A stretch of DNA of 64,000 bases from Catellatospora paridis (GCF_009720365.1 NZ_ML769320.1:145276-209275), one strand, 5' to 3'. Shown: positions 51,451 through 60,881, counted from the first letter of the stretch. Notes: generated from the sequence alone by a model not told the origin. A program made the numbers and translations.

Positions 51451-52805
51451 CGGTCCCCACGACCCGGCTCGGCCGGGCGAGCCTGTCGCGGCTGCCCGCC
51501 GACAGCCGCCCGGCCGTGCGGCCCGGCGAGGCCCGCAGCGGCGTGCTGCACCTGGGACTGGGCGCGTTCCACCGCGCCCACCAGGCCGTCTACATCGAGG
51601 CGGCGATGGCCGCGCGCGGTGGCGACTGGGGCATCGTGGGGGTCGCGCCGCGCTCGCGGGACGTGCTGGAGGCGCTGCGCGCGCAGGACCACCTCTACAG
51701 CGTGGTGACGCTCGACGCGTCGGCCGAACGCACCCGGGTGCTGGGCGCGCTCAACGGCACGGTGCACGCCGCGAGCGATCCCGCGGCCGTGGTCGCGCTG
51801 CTGGCCGACCCGGCGATCCGGGTGGTGACGCTGACCGTGACGGAGAAGGCGTACGCGCCGGACGCGGCCGTGGCGCGGCTGCTGGTGGAGGGGCTGGTCG
51901 CCCGCGCCCACGCGGACACCGGCCCGATCACCCTGCTCAGCTGTGACAACCTGCCGTCGAACGGTGTCGTGCTGGGCAAGCTGCTGGCCGGGATGATCCC
52001 CGCCGCGCAGCGCGACTGGTTCCAGACCTCGGTGCGCTGCCCGTCGAGCATGGTGGACCGGATCGTGCCGGCCACCACGGCGGGCACGCTGGCCACCGCT
52101 GAGCGCTGCCTGGGGGCCCGTGACCTGGCCGCGGTCGCCGGGGAGCCGTTCAGCCAGTGGGTCATCGAGGACGACTTCGCCGGCGCGCACCCCGACTGGG
52201 CGGCGGCGGGCGCGGTGCTCACCGACGACGTCACGCCGTGGGAGCACCTCAAGCTGCGCGCGCTCAACGGCGTACACAGTGCCCTGGCCTATCTGGGCGC
52301 GCTGGCCGGTTGCGACAGCATCGCCGACGCGCTGGCCCTGCCGGGCATGGCCGACCTGCTGCGCCGGTACGTCGCCACCGAGGTCACGGCCTCGATGACG
52401 CCGCCGGACGGGGTCACCGTCCCGGGTTACGGTGAGGCGGCGCTGGAGCGCTTCGCCAACGCGCGGCTCGGGCACCGCTGCCTGCAGGTGGCCATGGACG
52501 GCACGCAGAAGCTGCCGCAGCGGGTGCTGTCGGTGCTCAACACCGTCGCCGAACCGGCTCTGGCCACGCTGATCGTGGCCGCCTGGGCGAGGTTCGCCGA
52601 GGGCACGGGCGACGCCGGGCAGGCGCTGCCGCTGGACGACCCGCGGGCCGCCGAGGTCCGCGCGGACCTGAGCACCGAGGCCCTGTTCGGCCCCGGCGGC
52701 GTGCTCGAGGTGCCGGATCCGGCCCATCGCCGCATGATCGAGGCATGGCGCACCGCACTGGCCACACATGGCGCAGCGGACCTGGTCCGGACGGCGGTGC
52801 GGTGA
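51447..52805 (+). CDS. uxuB: Mannitol dehydrogenase-family protein, probable D-fructuronate reductase
   Basis: The 452-residue protein from ATG 51447 (ATGA overlap) has the long-chain polyol dehydrogenase fold: N-terminal LHLGLGAFHRAHQAVY, cofactor/substrate loop VTEKAY, CDNLPSNG and the catalytic-lysine helix LKLRALNGVHSALAYLG. This is the UxuB/mannitol dehydrogenase group. With uxaC next door it should reduce fructuronate to mannonate (or tagaturonate to altronate). Which uronate it prefers is not visible. Confidence 0.9.
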   Translation: MTVPTTRLGRASLSRLPADSRPAVRPGEARSGVLHLGLGAFHRAHQAVYIEAAMAARGGDWGIVGVAPRSRDVLEALRAQDHLYSVVTLDASAERTRVLGALNGTVHAASDPAAVVALLADPAIRVVTLTVTEKAYAPDAAVARLLVEGLVARAHADTGPITLLSCDNLPSNGVVLGKLLAGMIPAAQRDWFQTSVRCPSSMVDRIVPATTAGTLATAERCLGARDLAAVAGEPFSQWVIEDDFAGAHPDWAAAGAVLTDDVTPWEHLKLRALNGVHSALAYLGALAGCDSIADALALPGMADLLRRYVATEVTASMTPPDGVTVPGYGEAALERFANARLGHRCLQVAMDGTQKLPQRVLSVLNTVAEPALATLIVAAWARFAEGTGDAGQALPLDDPRAAEVRADLSTEALFGPGGVLEVPDPAHRRMIEAWRTALATHGAADLVRTAVR

Positions 52806-52827
52806 CAGTGGCGCGAAGGAGGACGGC

Positions 52828-53943
52828 ATGACGGTCACATCGGTGGCGCTGATCGGCGCGAACGGGCACGGGCTGCACCACCGGCAGAACCTGGTGGAAC
52901 CCGCCGAGCGGGGGCTGGTCCGGCTGGCCGGGCTCGCCGATCCGCAGCCGGTGGTGGACCCGCCCGACGGGGTGCCCGTCTACACCGATCACGCGGCCAT
53001 GCTGGCCGAGGTCAAGCCCGAGGTGGTCATCGTGTGCACACCGCCGCACACGCACCTGGCGCTGACCCGCGACGCGCTGCGCGCGGGTGCGGACGTGTTG
53101 CTGGAGAAGCCGCCCGTGCTCGACCGGGCGGAGCACGACGCGCTGCTGGCCGAGCAGGACGCCACCGGCCGGGTGGTGCAGGTCGGCTTCCAGTCGCTGG
53201 CCTCGCCGGCCCTGGTGAAGCTGCGCGCGGCGGTCGCCGCTGGCGAGCTCGGCACCGTGCGTCAGATCTCGGTGCTGGGCTGCTGGCGGCGCGACGACGC
53301 GTACTGGTCGCGTTCGCCCTGGTCCGGGCGGCGCACCGTCAACGGCCGGCCGTCGCTGGACGGCGCGCTGGCCAACCCGTTCGCGCACGCCGTGATGCAG
53401 ACGCTGGCGGTGCTGGACGCGCCGGTGCTCCGGGTCGAGATCGACTGGCTGCGGGTGCGCCCGATCGAGGTCGAGGACACCGCCACGCTGCGCATCACGC
53501 TGGCGGACGGCGCGCGGGTGCTCGTCGCGGTGACGCTGGCGGGGGAGGAACACGTCGACGGCGAGCTCACCGTGTACGGCGACCGCGGCGTCGCCGAGCT
53601 GGCCTTCCGCGAGGACCTGCTGCGGCTGCCCGCCGACCAGGCGGCCGTGCTGGTCGAGGGGCGGGAGTCGTTGCTGGAGAACCTGCTGGCGCACCGCGCG
53701 ACGGGGGCCCCGCTGCTGTCCGGGCTCGCCCGCACCGCCTCGTTCACCACCGTCATCGAGCAGTTGCGGGTGGCCCCACCGCCCTATCAGGTCGCTCCGC
53801 AGGCGCTGGCGGTAGACGACGGGCACCGGACACTGGTCGGGGTCAACACGGTATTGCGCCGTTGCGCCGCGGAGGGGGCGCTGATGAACGAGCTTTCCAC
53901 GCCTTGGGGTGCAAACGGTCCGGACGTGACTGCAAACGGCTGA
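52828..53943 (+). CDS. Gfo/Idh/MocA family oxidoreductase (second copy in operon)
   Basis: The 371-residue protein starts at ATG 52828 behind AAGGAGG. It has the Rossmann start VALIGANGHGLHH, the EKPP variant (LLEKPPVLDRAEHD) and a C-terminal substrate domain including PFAHAVMQTLAVLD. It resembles the first gene of the operon only distantly, so the two probably have different substrates. Two TGCAAACG half-palindromes (53910, 53931) fall within its last codons. Confidence 0.9.
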   Translation: MTVTSVALIGANGHGLHHRQNLVEPAERGLVRLAGLADPQPVVDPPDGVPVYTDHAAMLAEVKPEVVIVCTPPHTHLALTRDALRAGADVLLEKPPVLDRAEHDALLAEQDATGRVVQVGFQSLASPALVKLRAAVAAGELGTVRQISVLGCWRRDDAYWSRSPWSGRRTVNGRPSLDGALANPFAHAVMQTLAVLDAPVLRVEIDWLRVRPIEVEDTATLRITLADGARVLVAVTLAGEEHVDGELTVYGDRGVAELAFREDLLRLPADQAAVLVEGRESLLENLLAHRATGAPLLSGLARTASFTTVIEQLRVAPPPYQVAPQALAVDDGHRTLVGVNTVLRRCAAEGALMNELSTPWGANGPDVTANG

Positions 53944-53944
53944 A
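53910..53944. promoter_or_regulatory. Twin LacI-type half-operators before the pectate lyase cluster
   Basis: TGCAAACGG occurs at 53910-53918 and again at 53931-53939, exactly 21 bases apart. Both match the left half of the operators at the LacI and uronate promoters. They lie about 110 bases upstream of the pectate lyase -35. Confidence 0.6.
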
Positions 53945-54052
53945 CAAGCGCGGCAAGACCCTTTTGAATAGCCGCTGCATCCAGCTCTTTCAAGGGCTGG
54001 AGCAGGGGTTACTGTGCATTAATCACTGCAACAAAGCTGCTATTTCAATCCA

Positions 54053-54081
54053 TTGACTTCACTGTTGGCGCTTCTTATGTT
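54053..54081 (+). promoter_or_regulatory. Promoter of first pectate lyase gene
   Basis: TTGACT (54053-54058) and TATGTT (54076-54081) are separated by 17 bases, in an AT-rich gap, 39 bases before the start codon. Confidence 0.75.
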
Positions 54082-54120
54082 CCTGATGAGGTAACACATC
54101 GGATACATATGGAGAGCGCG

Positions 54121-55479
54121 ATGCGAATGCGAGACAGTGTGGTCGGTCGCCGCCGGATCCGGCGGGCAGCCGCCGGATCCGCCCTCGGCGTCCTGTTGCT
54201 GCTGACGGGCGCGTCGCCCGCGGTGGCGACCGGCGACCCCAGCGGCCCCGGCTGGTGGGCCCAGCAGCTCGCCCGGCAGCCGCTCGCGGCCAACGACGGC
54301 TGGGCCGCCGCCGGCGCCGGCACGACGGGCGGCTCCGCCGCCGACGACGCCCACGTGTTCGTGGCACGCAACCGGGACGAGCTGGCCGCGGCACTGACCG
54401 GTGCCGAGCCGAAGATCGTCTTCGTCGAGGGTGTCGTCGACGGCCTGAAGACCGCCGACGGCGCGGCGCTGACCTGTGCGGACCTCGCCGACCCGGGTTA
54501 CACGCTGGAGAGCTACCTCGCCGCGTACGACCCGGCCGTCTGGGGCCGCGCCACGGACCCGAGCGGCCCGATCGAGCAGGCCCGGGTCCGCTCGGTGGCC
54601 AACCAGCGGGCCCGCACCGAGCTGAAGGTCGGCCCGAACACCACGGTCCTCGGGTTGGGCAACGCCACGCTGCGCCACCTCACCCTGATGATCGACGGTG
54701 GCAACAACGTGATCGTCCGCAACCTCAACTTCGAGGACGCCGCGGACTGCTTCCCGCGCTGGCGGCCCACCGACGGCGCCGAGGGCAACTGGAACTCCGA
54801 GTACGACCTGGTCTCGGTGCGCCGCTCGACGAACGTGTGGATCGACCACAACACCTTCAGCGACGGCGACAATCCCGACTCGAACCAGCCGGTGTACTTC
54901 GGCCGTCCCTGGCAGGTGCACGACGGCGCGTGCGACATCACGCACACCTCGGACCTGGTCACCGTGTCGGCGAACGTGTTCACCCACCACGACAAGACCA
55001 TGCTCATCGGCTCCTCGGACACGGTCGGCCCGGACGTCGGCAAGCTGCGGACCACCTTGCGGCACAACGTGTTCGACGGGGTCGGCCAGCGCGCGCCGCG
55101 GGTGCGGTTCGGCCAGGTCGACGTGTACAACAACACCTTCCGCGTCGCCGAGTTCTACGACTACAGCGTCGGCCTGGGCATCCAGTCCGCGGTGTACCTG
55201 GAGAACAACCACTTCACGCTGACCGACGGCATCACCGCCGACCGGGTGCTGAAGGACTGGAAGGGCACCGCCGTCACCGAGCGCGGCAGCTTCGGCCGGG
55301 TCGGCACCGGCCGCCCGGGGCCGCTGAACCTGCTGGCGGCGTACAACACGGCCAACGACCCGGACTTCGGCGCCGACGCCGGCTGGACGCCCACGCTGCG
55401 CGCGTACCAGCCGCTGCCCGGCTGGGCGGTGCCGCTGGCCACCCTGCTCTCCGGTGCCGGAAGGCTCGGCGCCCGCTGA
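54121..55479 (+). CDS. Secreted pectate lyase, PL1 family (single-domain)
   Basis: ATG 54121 follows GGAG by 6 bases; the frame opens 12 bases earlier. The 452-residue precursor has a Tat/Sec-like signal (RRRIRRAAAGSALGVLLLLTG, cleavage near VA-TG) and a PL1 parallel beta-helix with calcium-site motif VWIDHNTFSDG, the family arginine region RAPRVRFGQVDVYNN and a KTMLIGSSDT strand. It lacks the N-terminal beta-sandwich of its three neighbours and is more divergent. Pectate lyases cleave polygalacturonate by beta-elimination with calcium. Confidence 0.93.
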   Translation: MRMRDSVVGRRRIRRAAAGSALGVLLLLTGASPAVATGDPSGPGWWAQQLARQPLAANDGWAAAGAGTTGGSAADDAHVFVARNRDELAAALTGAEPKIVFVEGVVDGLKTADGAALTCADLADPGYTLESYLAAYDPAVWGRATDPSGPIEQARVRSVANQRARTELKVGPNTTVLGLGNATLRHLTLMIDGGNNVIVRNLNFEDAADCFPRWRPTDGAEGNWNSEYDLVSVRRSTNVWIDHNTFSDGDNPDSNQPVYFGRPWQVHDGACDITHTSDLVTVSANVFTHHDKTMLIGSSDTVGPDVGKLRTTLRHNVFDGVGQRAPRVRFGQVDVYNNTFRVAEFYDYSVGLGIQSAVYLENNHFTLTDGITADRVLKDWKGTAVTERGSFGRVGTGRPGPLNLLAAYNTANDPDFGADAGWTPTLRAYQPLPGWAVPLATLLSGAGRLGAR

Positions 55480-55481
55480 CC

Positions 55482-55522
55482 CGGTGTCCGGCGGTCGGCC
55501 CCTGCCCGGCCGCCGGACACCG
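55482..55522 (+). terminator. Hairpin after first pectate lyase
   Basis: CGGTGTCCGGCGG and CCGCCGGACACCG form a 13-bp stem right after the stop, separating the first lyase from the next three. Confidence 0.65.
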
Positions 55523-55636
55523 CCGCCGCGGTGGCAAGGTCCGCCGACGGCAACAGAGCTCCCGCACCCTGGTGGCGCCCTCCGGCACACCCGTGCCGGA
55601 CCACCGGGTGCGGTTCCTCCCAAGGAGGTACCGCTC

Positions 55637-57283
55637 ATGTCCATCTCCATGCGCGCGGCTCCACGGCGTCGCAGACTGGCCGCGGCGTTGGGCGCGGGCT
55701 TCACAGCCCTCGTCGTGGCGCTCGGGGCAACCTGGTTCGGCGGGACCGCGTACGCGGCGACGCTGTTCTCGGACGATTTCGAAGACGGCAACTCCACCGG
55801 CTGGTCCAAGTCCGGTGGCAGCTGGTCGGTGACGGCCGACGGCAGTCAGGTCTACCGGCAGACCAGCACCGGGGCAGACGCCAAGGCGCAGGCCGGCTCG
55901 ACCTGGACCGGCCAGTCGGTCTCGGCCCGGGTCAAGCCGATCGCGTTCGGCAACTCCTCGCGCTCGGTCGGCGTGGCCGCCCGGTTGCAGAGCCTGTCCA
56001 ACTACTACTCGCTGGTGCTGACCGGTTCCGGCACGGCGCAGCTGCGCCGGGTCTCCGGCGGCGGAGTCACCACGCTGGCCACCGCCACCGTCGCAGTGAC
56101 GCCCGGCACCTGGTACACGCTGCGGCTCGACGCGTTCGGCTCGGCGCTGACCGGTTACGTCAACGGCACGCAGGTGGCCTCGGCCACCGACGCCACCTTC
56201 GGCTCCGGCAAGATCGGCCTGATGGCGTCGTACGCCAGCGTCGCGTTCGACGACGTGGCGGTGTCCGACACGGCCGGGCCGGGCACGCCCACCCCCTCGG
56301 GTTCGCAGCAGCCTCCGTCACCGTCGCCGAGCGGCTCACCGCCGCCGCCCGGCACCTGCAACACCGGCGGCACCCCGGTCGGCTTCGCGGCCGTGAACGC
56401 CTGGGGCCGCAACGGCACCACCGGCGGCGCGGGCGGCGCGACCGTCGAGGTCGACACCGCCGCCGAGCTGATCGCGGCGATCGCGCAGACCGGCCCGCTC
56501 AACATCTGCGTCATGGGACTGATCACGGTCCCGGCGGGCATGTACAACGTCAGCTCACACAAGTCGATCATCGGTGTCGGTGCGAACTCCGGCATCTCCG
56601 GCGGCGGCTTCAACATCGGCCTGACCATCGACGACGCGATCACGTCCCCGCCCGCGAACGCGGTGCAGAACGTGATCATCCGCAACATGGTGTTCCGCAA
56701 CGCCAGCGACGACTCGATCAACGTCCAGATGTTCTCGCACCACATCTGGCTCGACCACAACGACCTCGCCCAGGGTTACGACGGTCTGATCGACGTCAAG
56801 CGCGGCTCGTCGTACGTGACCATCTCGTGGAACCACACCCACCACCATGCCAAGAACATGCTGCTGGGCCGCGACGACGCCGACGACCTGCAGGACACCG
56901 GCCGGTTGAAGGTCAGCTACCACCACAACTGGTTCGACGAGACCCCGCAGCGCAACCCGCGCGTGCGCTACGGCGAGCCGGTGCACATCTACAACAACTA
57001 CTACTTCCACAACACCGACGTCGGCGTGGCCTGCCAGACCGACGCCGGCTGCGTGGTCGAGGGCAACTACTTCGAGAGCGTCGAGGAGCCGATCTCGAAC
57101 AGCTACGCAGGTCCGGGCGGTCGCTGCGTGGCGCGCAACAACATCTACACCGGCAACGAGCCCGGCGCCCCCGACTGCTCCGGCACCGTCGAGGAGCCCA
57201 GCGCCTACTACGGCTACGTGCTGGACAATCCTGCCGACGTCAAGGCCATCGTGATGGCCGGCGCCGGTGTCGGAAAGATCTGA
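55637..57283 (+). CDS. Secreted pectate lyase with N-terminal beta-sandwich, PL1 (lyase 2)
   Basis: The product is 548 residues from ATG 55637 behind AAGGAGG. A signal peptide (to about AYA-AT, residue 40) is followed by a concanavalin/laminin-G-like module (about 41-212, ATLFSDDFEDGNSTGWSKSGGSW), a Pro/Ser linker (about 215-242) and a PL1 domain (about 245-548) with IWLDHNDL (calcium Asp), YHHNWFDETPQRNPRVRYG (catalytic Arg region) and VHIYNNYY. The module probably binds pectin or another wall polymer. It is 13 bases from the next lyase, so they are co-transcribed. Confidence 0.94.
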   Translation: MSISMRAAPRRRRLAAALGAGFTALVVALGATWFGGTAYAATLFSDDFEDGNSTGWSKSGGSWSVTADGSQVYRQTSTGADAKAQAGSTWTGQSVSARVKPIAFGNSSRSVGVAARLQSLSNYYSLVLTGSGTAQLRRVSGGGVTTLATATVAVTPGTWYTLRLDAFGSALTGYVNGTQVASATDATFGSGKIGLMASYASVAFDDVAVSDTAGPGTPTPSGSQQPPSPSPSGSPPPPGTCNTGGTPVGFAAVNAWGRNGTTGGAGGATVEVDTAAELIAAIAQTGPLNICVMGLITVPAGMYNVSSHKSIIGVGANSGISGGGFNIGLTIDDAITSPPANAVQNVIIRNMVFRNASDDSINVQMFSHHIWLDHNDLAQGYDGLIDVKRGSSYVTISWNHTHHHAKNMLLGRDDADDLQDTGRLKVSYHHNWFDETPQRNPRVRYGEPVHIYNNYYFHNTDVGVACQTDAGCVVEGNYFESVEEPISNSYAGPGGRCVARNNIYTGNEPGAPDCSGTVEEPSAYYGYVLDNPADVKAIVMAGAGVGKI

Positions 57284-57295
57284 GGAGGATCTTCC

Positions 57296-58903
57296 ATGCG
57301 ACACGCGTACAGCCCGGGCGCGCACCGCGCCAGGCGAGCCGGTCTGGTGACCGCCGCCGCCACCGCAGCATTGGCCGTCGTGATGACGATGCTGCTGAAC
57401 CTGACCGGCGGCGTCGCCATGGCCGCCACGCTGTTCTCCGACAACTTCAACAGCGGATCGGCCACCGGCTGGTCCAAGTCCGGCGGCGACTGGTCCGTGG
57501 TCACCGACGGCACCGGCACGTTCCAGCAGGGCAAGGTCGACAGTGAACTGGCCCGCCAGTTCGCGGGCAGCACCTCGTGGACCAACTACACCGTGACCGC
57601 GCGGGTGAAGCCGACCGGCTTCTCCGGCTCCGGCCGCTACGCCGCGCTCGGCGCGCGGTCCACCGGGTCCTCGACCCGCTACCAGCTGGCCCTGCTCAAC
57701 TCCGGGCGGGCCGAACTGCAGGTGGTCAACGGCAGCAGCGTCACCGTCATCGGCGGCGTGAACCTGACCGTGAGCACCGGCACCTGGTACACCCTGCAGC
57801 TCACGGCCAGCGGATCCACGCTGACCGGCTGGGTCAACGGTGCACAGGTCGCCTCGGGCACGAACACCGCGTTCGGCGCGGGGCGGATCGTGCTGGTGAC
57901 GTCGTACGCCACGGCCCGGTTCGACGACGTCGTGGTCTCCGACGCGGCAGGCCCGGCCCCGACCACCGGCGGTCCGCAGCCGTCGGCGTCGGCGTCACCG
58001 CGGCCCCCGTCCCCCTCCCCGTCCGTGCCCAGCAGCCCGCAGCCGCCGGTCACCGGGCTGGTCGGCTGGGCGACGGTCTCCGGCACCACCACCGGTGGCG
58101 CGGGAGGCAGCACGGTCAACGTGACCAGTGCGTCCCAGTTCCTCAGCGAGATCAACTCGTCGGGCGCGAAGACCATCACGTTCTCCGGCTCGTTCTCGCT
58201 CAGCGGCATGAACAGGGTCGCCTCGAACAAGACGATCCTGGGGGTCGGCTCGAACGCGACCCTGGTCGGCGGCGGCCTGACGCTGAGCAACGTCTCCAAC
58301 GTCATCATCCGGAACATCAACTTCCGGGACTGGGACGACGACGCGATCAACGTGGAGACCAGCTCGCACCACGTGTGGATCGACCACAACAGCCTGACCA
58401 ACGGCTACGACGGCGCGATCGACATCAAGCGCGGCTCGGACTACATCACGGTCTCCTGGAACCGGATCTACGGCCACGACAAGAGCATGCTGCTCGGCCA
58501 CAGTGACGACAACGGCAGCCAGGACATCGGCCACCTGCGCGTCACGTACCACCACAACTGGTTCGACGGCTCCGGCACCCGCCACCCGCGCGTGCGCTTC
58601 GGCAACCCGGTGCACGTCTACAACAACTACTACAACGGCAACGAGTACGGCGTCGCCTCCACCTGCGGCGCGGGTGTGCTCGTCGAGGGCAACTACTTCG
58701 AGAACGTCGACGAGCCGACCGCGGTCGGCTACGCGGACTCTCCCGTGGGCGCCATCGTCCAGCGCAACAACTACTTCGTCGGCTCCGGCAGCCCCGCCAG
58801 CGGCGGGGGCTCCGTCAACAGCATCCCCTACTCCTACACCCTCCAAACGGCGTCCTCGATCAAGTCGATCGTGACCGGCGGCGCCGGCGCCGGCCGCATC
58901 TGA
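57296..58903 (+). CDS. Secreted pectate lyase with N-terminal beta-sandwich, PL1 (lyase 3)
   Basis: The product is 535 residues from ATG 57296 behind GAGGAGG. It has the same layout as lyase 2: signal peptide to about AMA-AT, beta-sandwich (ATLFSDNFNSGSATGWSKSGGDW), Pro/Ser linker (about 220-255), and PL1 with VWIDHNSLTNGYDG, KSMLLGHSDD and YHHNWFDGSGTRHPRVRFG. The PL1 part is closer to lyase 4, while its opening module is recognisably paralogous to both. Followed by a palindrome before the next gene. Confidence 0.94.
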   Translation: MRHAYSPGAHRARRAGLVTAAATAALAVVMTMLLNLTGGVAMAATLFSDNFNSGSATGWSKSGGDWSVVTDGTGTFQQGKVDSELARQFAGSTSWTNYTVTARVKPTGFSGSGRYAALGARSTGSSTRYQLALLNSGRAELQVVNGSSVTVIGGVNLTVSTGTWYTLQLTASGSTLTGWVNGAQVASGTNTAFGAGRIVLVTSYATARFDDVVVSDAAGPAPTTGGPQPSASASPRPPSPSPSVPSSPQPPVTGLVGWATVSGTTTGGAGGSTVNVTSASQFLSEINSSGAKTITFSGSFSLSGMNRVASNKTILGVGSNATLVGGGLTLSNVSNVIIRNINFRDWDDDAINVETSSHHVWIDHNSLTNGYDGAIDIKRGSDYITVSWNRIYGHDKSMLLGHSDDNGSQDIGHLRVTYHHNWFDGSGTRHPRVRFGNPVHVYNNYYNGNEYGVASTCGAGVLVEGNYFENVDEPTAVGYADSPVGAIVQRNNYFVGSGSPASGGGSVNSIPYSYTLQTASSIKSIVTGGAGAGRI

Positions 58904-58908
58904 TGAAA

Positions 58909-58954
58909 GGAAGGGCACCTTCACAACGCTCCGCGTTGTAGAAGGTGCCCTTCC
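58909..58954. repeat. Palindrome family B, copy 1
   Basis: GGAAGGGCACCTTC (58909-58922) pairs with GAAGGTGCCCTTCC (58941-58954); an inner ACAACGC/GCGTTGT stem extends it. The second copy is at 62584-62627. It lies 5 bases after the lyase 3 stop. Confidence 0.85.
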
Positions 58955-59050
58955 CATCTCCGCACCGCACCGCACCTGACCTGCCCGCCGGCGACCCGCG
59001 AACGCGGACTGCCGCGGCCACCCCGATCTCGCACGTGATCCGGAGGAGAG

Positions 59051-60649
59051 ATGACGATCCCGCACCGCCGGCGCACCGCACTCCTCGCCGGCACCATCGC
59101 CGCCGCCCTCGCCCTGGCGGTCGGCCTCACCACCGCCGCGTCCGCGGCCACCCTGTTCAGCGACGACTTCGAGGACGGCAACGCCACCGGCTGGAGCAGC
59201 TCGGGCGGCAGCTGGTCGGTCGTCGTCGACGGCTCGCGCGCCTACCGGCAGAGCAGCACCAGCGCCGACGCGAAGTCCCTGTCCGGCACCGCCTCCTGGA
59301 CCGACTACACGGTCTCGGCCCGGGTCAAGCCCATCGCCTTCGGCAACAGCACCCGCGCGGCCGGTATCGCCGCCCGCGCGTCGAGCACATCCAGCTTCTA
59401 CTCGCTCGTGCTGGTCGGCGCGGGCCGCGCCGAGCTGCGCCGCACCAGCGGCGGTGGGGTGACGGTGCTGGCCCAGGCGGCCACCACGGTCGTGCCGGGC
59501 ACCTGGCACACCCTCGCCCTGCAGCTCACCGGCAGCACGCTGCGCGGGTCCGTCAACGGCGTGCAACTGGTGTCGGCCACCGACGGCACGTTCCCCACGG
59601 GCCGGATCGGGCTGATCGGCTCATATGCCAGCGCCGCCTTCGACGACGTGCAGGTCGTCACCGGCAGCGGCCCCGATCCATCGGCACCGGCCTCACCGTC
59701 GACACCCGCTTCACCGCCGGCCTCGCCGAGCCCGAGCACCAGCCCGCCGCCCCCGCCTCCGCCGGGCCAGGCCGACGGCTACGCCTCGGTGAACTCCCTC
59801 GGCCAGAACGGCACGTACGGCGGCGCGGGCGGGCAGACCGTCACCGTCACCAGCGCGGCGCAACTGGCCGACTACGCGGGACGGGCGGAGCCGTACACCA
59901 TCATGGTCTCCGGACGGATCTCCGTCAGCGGCATGATCACCGTAGTGGCGAACAAGAGCATCATCGGCGTCGGCACGACAGCCGAGATCACCGGTGGTGG
60001 GCTGCAGATGGGCTCGACCACCCGGCCCGGCAACAACGTCATCGTCCGGAACATCACCTTCCGCGACGCGTCCGACGACTCGGTCAGCGTGCACAACGCC
60101 TCGCACCACGTCTGGATCGACCACAACGAGTTCTGGCCGGGCTTCGACGGCTCCGTCGACGTGAAGCGGCAGTCGAACTTCGTCACCGTGTCCTGGAACG
60201 TGTTCCACGGCACCGACAAGTCCATGCTGCTCGGGCACTCGGACACGTTCCCCGACGACATCGGGCACCTGAAGGTGACCTACCACCACAACCTGTTCGA
60301 CGGCTCGAACCAGCGGCATCCGCGGGTGCGGTTCGGCGAGCCGGTGCACGTGTACAACAACTACTACCGCAACGTCGGCCTGTACGGCGTCGCGTCCACG
60401 GAGAACGCGGGCGTGGTCGTGGAGGGCAACTACTTCGAGAACGTGGCGTTCCCGTGCCACTCGACGAACGGGTACGCCGACAGCGCCCCGGGCCGCCTGG
60501 TCCAGCGCGCGAACGCGTTCGTGAACTCGGGGGCCTGCGAGGCCGGCGGGAGCGTGACGGAGCCGGGGAGCTTCTACTCGTACACCCTGCAGAGCGCCAC
60601 GGCCGTGCCTGCCGCGGTGACCGCGGGAGCGGGGGTCGGCAGGATCTGA
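59051..60649 (+). CDS. Secreted pectate lyase with N-terminal beta-sandwich, PL1 (lyase 4)
   Basis: The product is 532 residues from ATG 59051 behind GGAGGAG. The signal peptide ends near ASA-AT; a beta-sandwich follows (ATLFSDDFEDGNATGWSSSGGSW, nearly the same opening as lyase 2), then a Pro/Ser linker (about 203-238) and a PL1 domain with VWIDHNEFWPGFDG, KSMLLGHSDT and YHHNLFDGSNQRHPRVRFG. Sequence conservation with lyases 2 and 3 across both domains shows tandem duplication with divergence. Confidence 0.94.
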   Translation: MTIPHRRRTALLAGTIAAALALAVGLTTAASAATLFSDDFEDGNATGWSSSGGSWSVVVDGSRAYRQSSTSADAKSLSGTASWTDYTVSARVKPIAFGNSTRAAGIAARASSTSSFYSLVLVGAGRAELRRTSGGGVTVLAQAATTVVPGTWHTLALQLTGSTLRGSVNGVQLVSATDGTFPTGRIGLIGSYASAAFDDVQVVTGSGPDPSAPASPSTPASPPASPSPSTSPPPPPPPGQADGYASVNSLGQNGTYGGAGGQTVTVTSAAQLADYAGRAEPYTIMVSGRISVSGMITVVANKSIIGVGTTAEITGGGLQMGSTTRPGNNVIVRNITFRDASDDSVSVHNASHHVWIDHNEFWPGFDGSVDVKRQSNFVTVSWNVFHGTDKSMLLGHSDTFPDDIGHLKVTYHHNLFDGSNQRHPRVRFGEPVHVYNNYYRNVGLYGVASTENAGVVVEGNYFENVAFPCHSTNGYADSAPGRLVQRANAFVNSGACEAGGSVTEPGSFYSYTLQSATAVPAAVTAGAGVGRI

Positions 60650-60881
60650 GCAAGCACGACAGTGGGCGGGCGCCGTGGCGGCGTCCGCCCACTGTCGTAT
60701 CCGCCGACCGACCGTGCCCAGGCACCGGACTGCCTCCCGTCCGGCCTGACCTGATCTGGAGCCGCCTGGTGGGGTGCCGGTCACCGTCCTGTACGCAAGC
60801 CCGGCCCGGGGGCGTGCAACATCTGGGGTCCGGGCCGCGTGCATTCAGGTCGACCGGTTCATCTACGGGGAGGACCTGCCG
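60650..60881. other. 232-bp intergenic region before SigE-type operon
   Basis: A hairpin GTGGGCGG.../...CCGCCCAC just after lyase 4 (about 60662-60694) is a likely terminator. The remainder is GC-rich with GGGGAGG (60867-60873) as ribosome site of the next gene. No gene is visible. Confidence 0.55.

Noticed and set aside
54040..55809. 589-codon minus-strand frame opposite the first pectate lyase
   Set aside because: Shadow frame; the plus strand encodes a clear PL1 protein with signal peptide.
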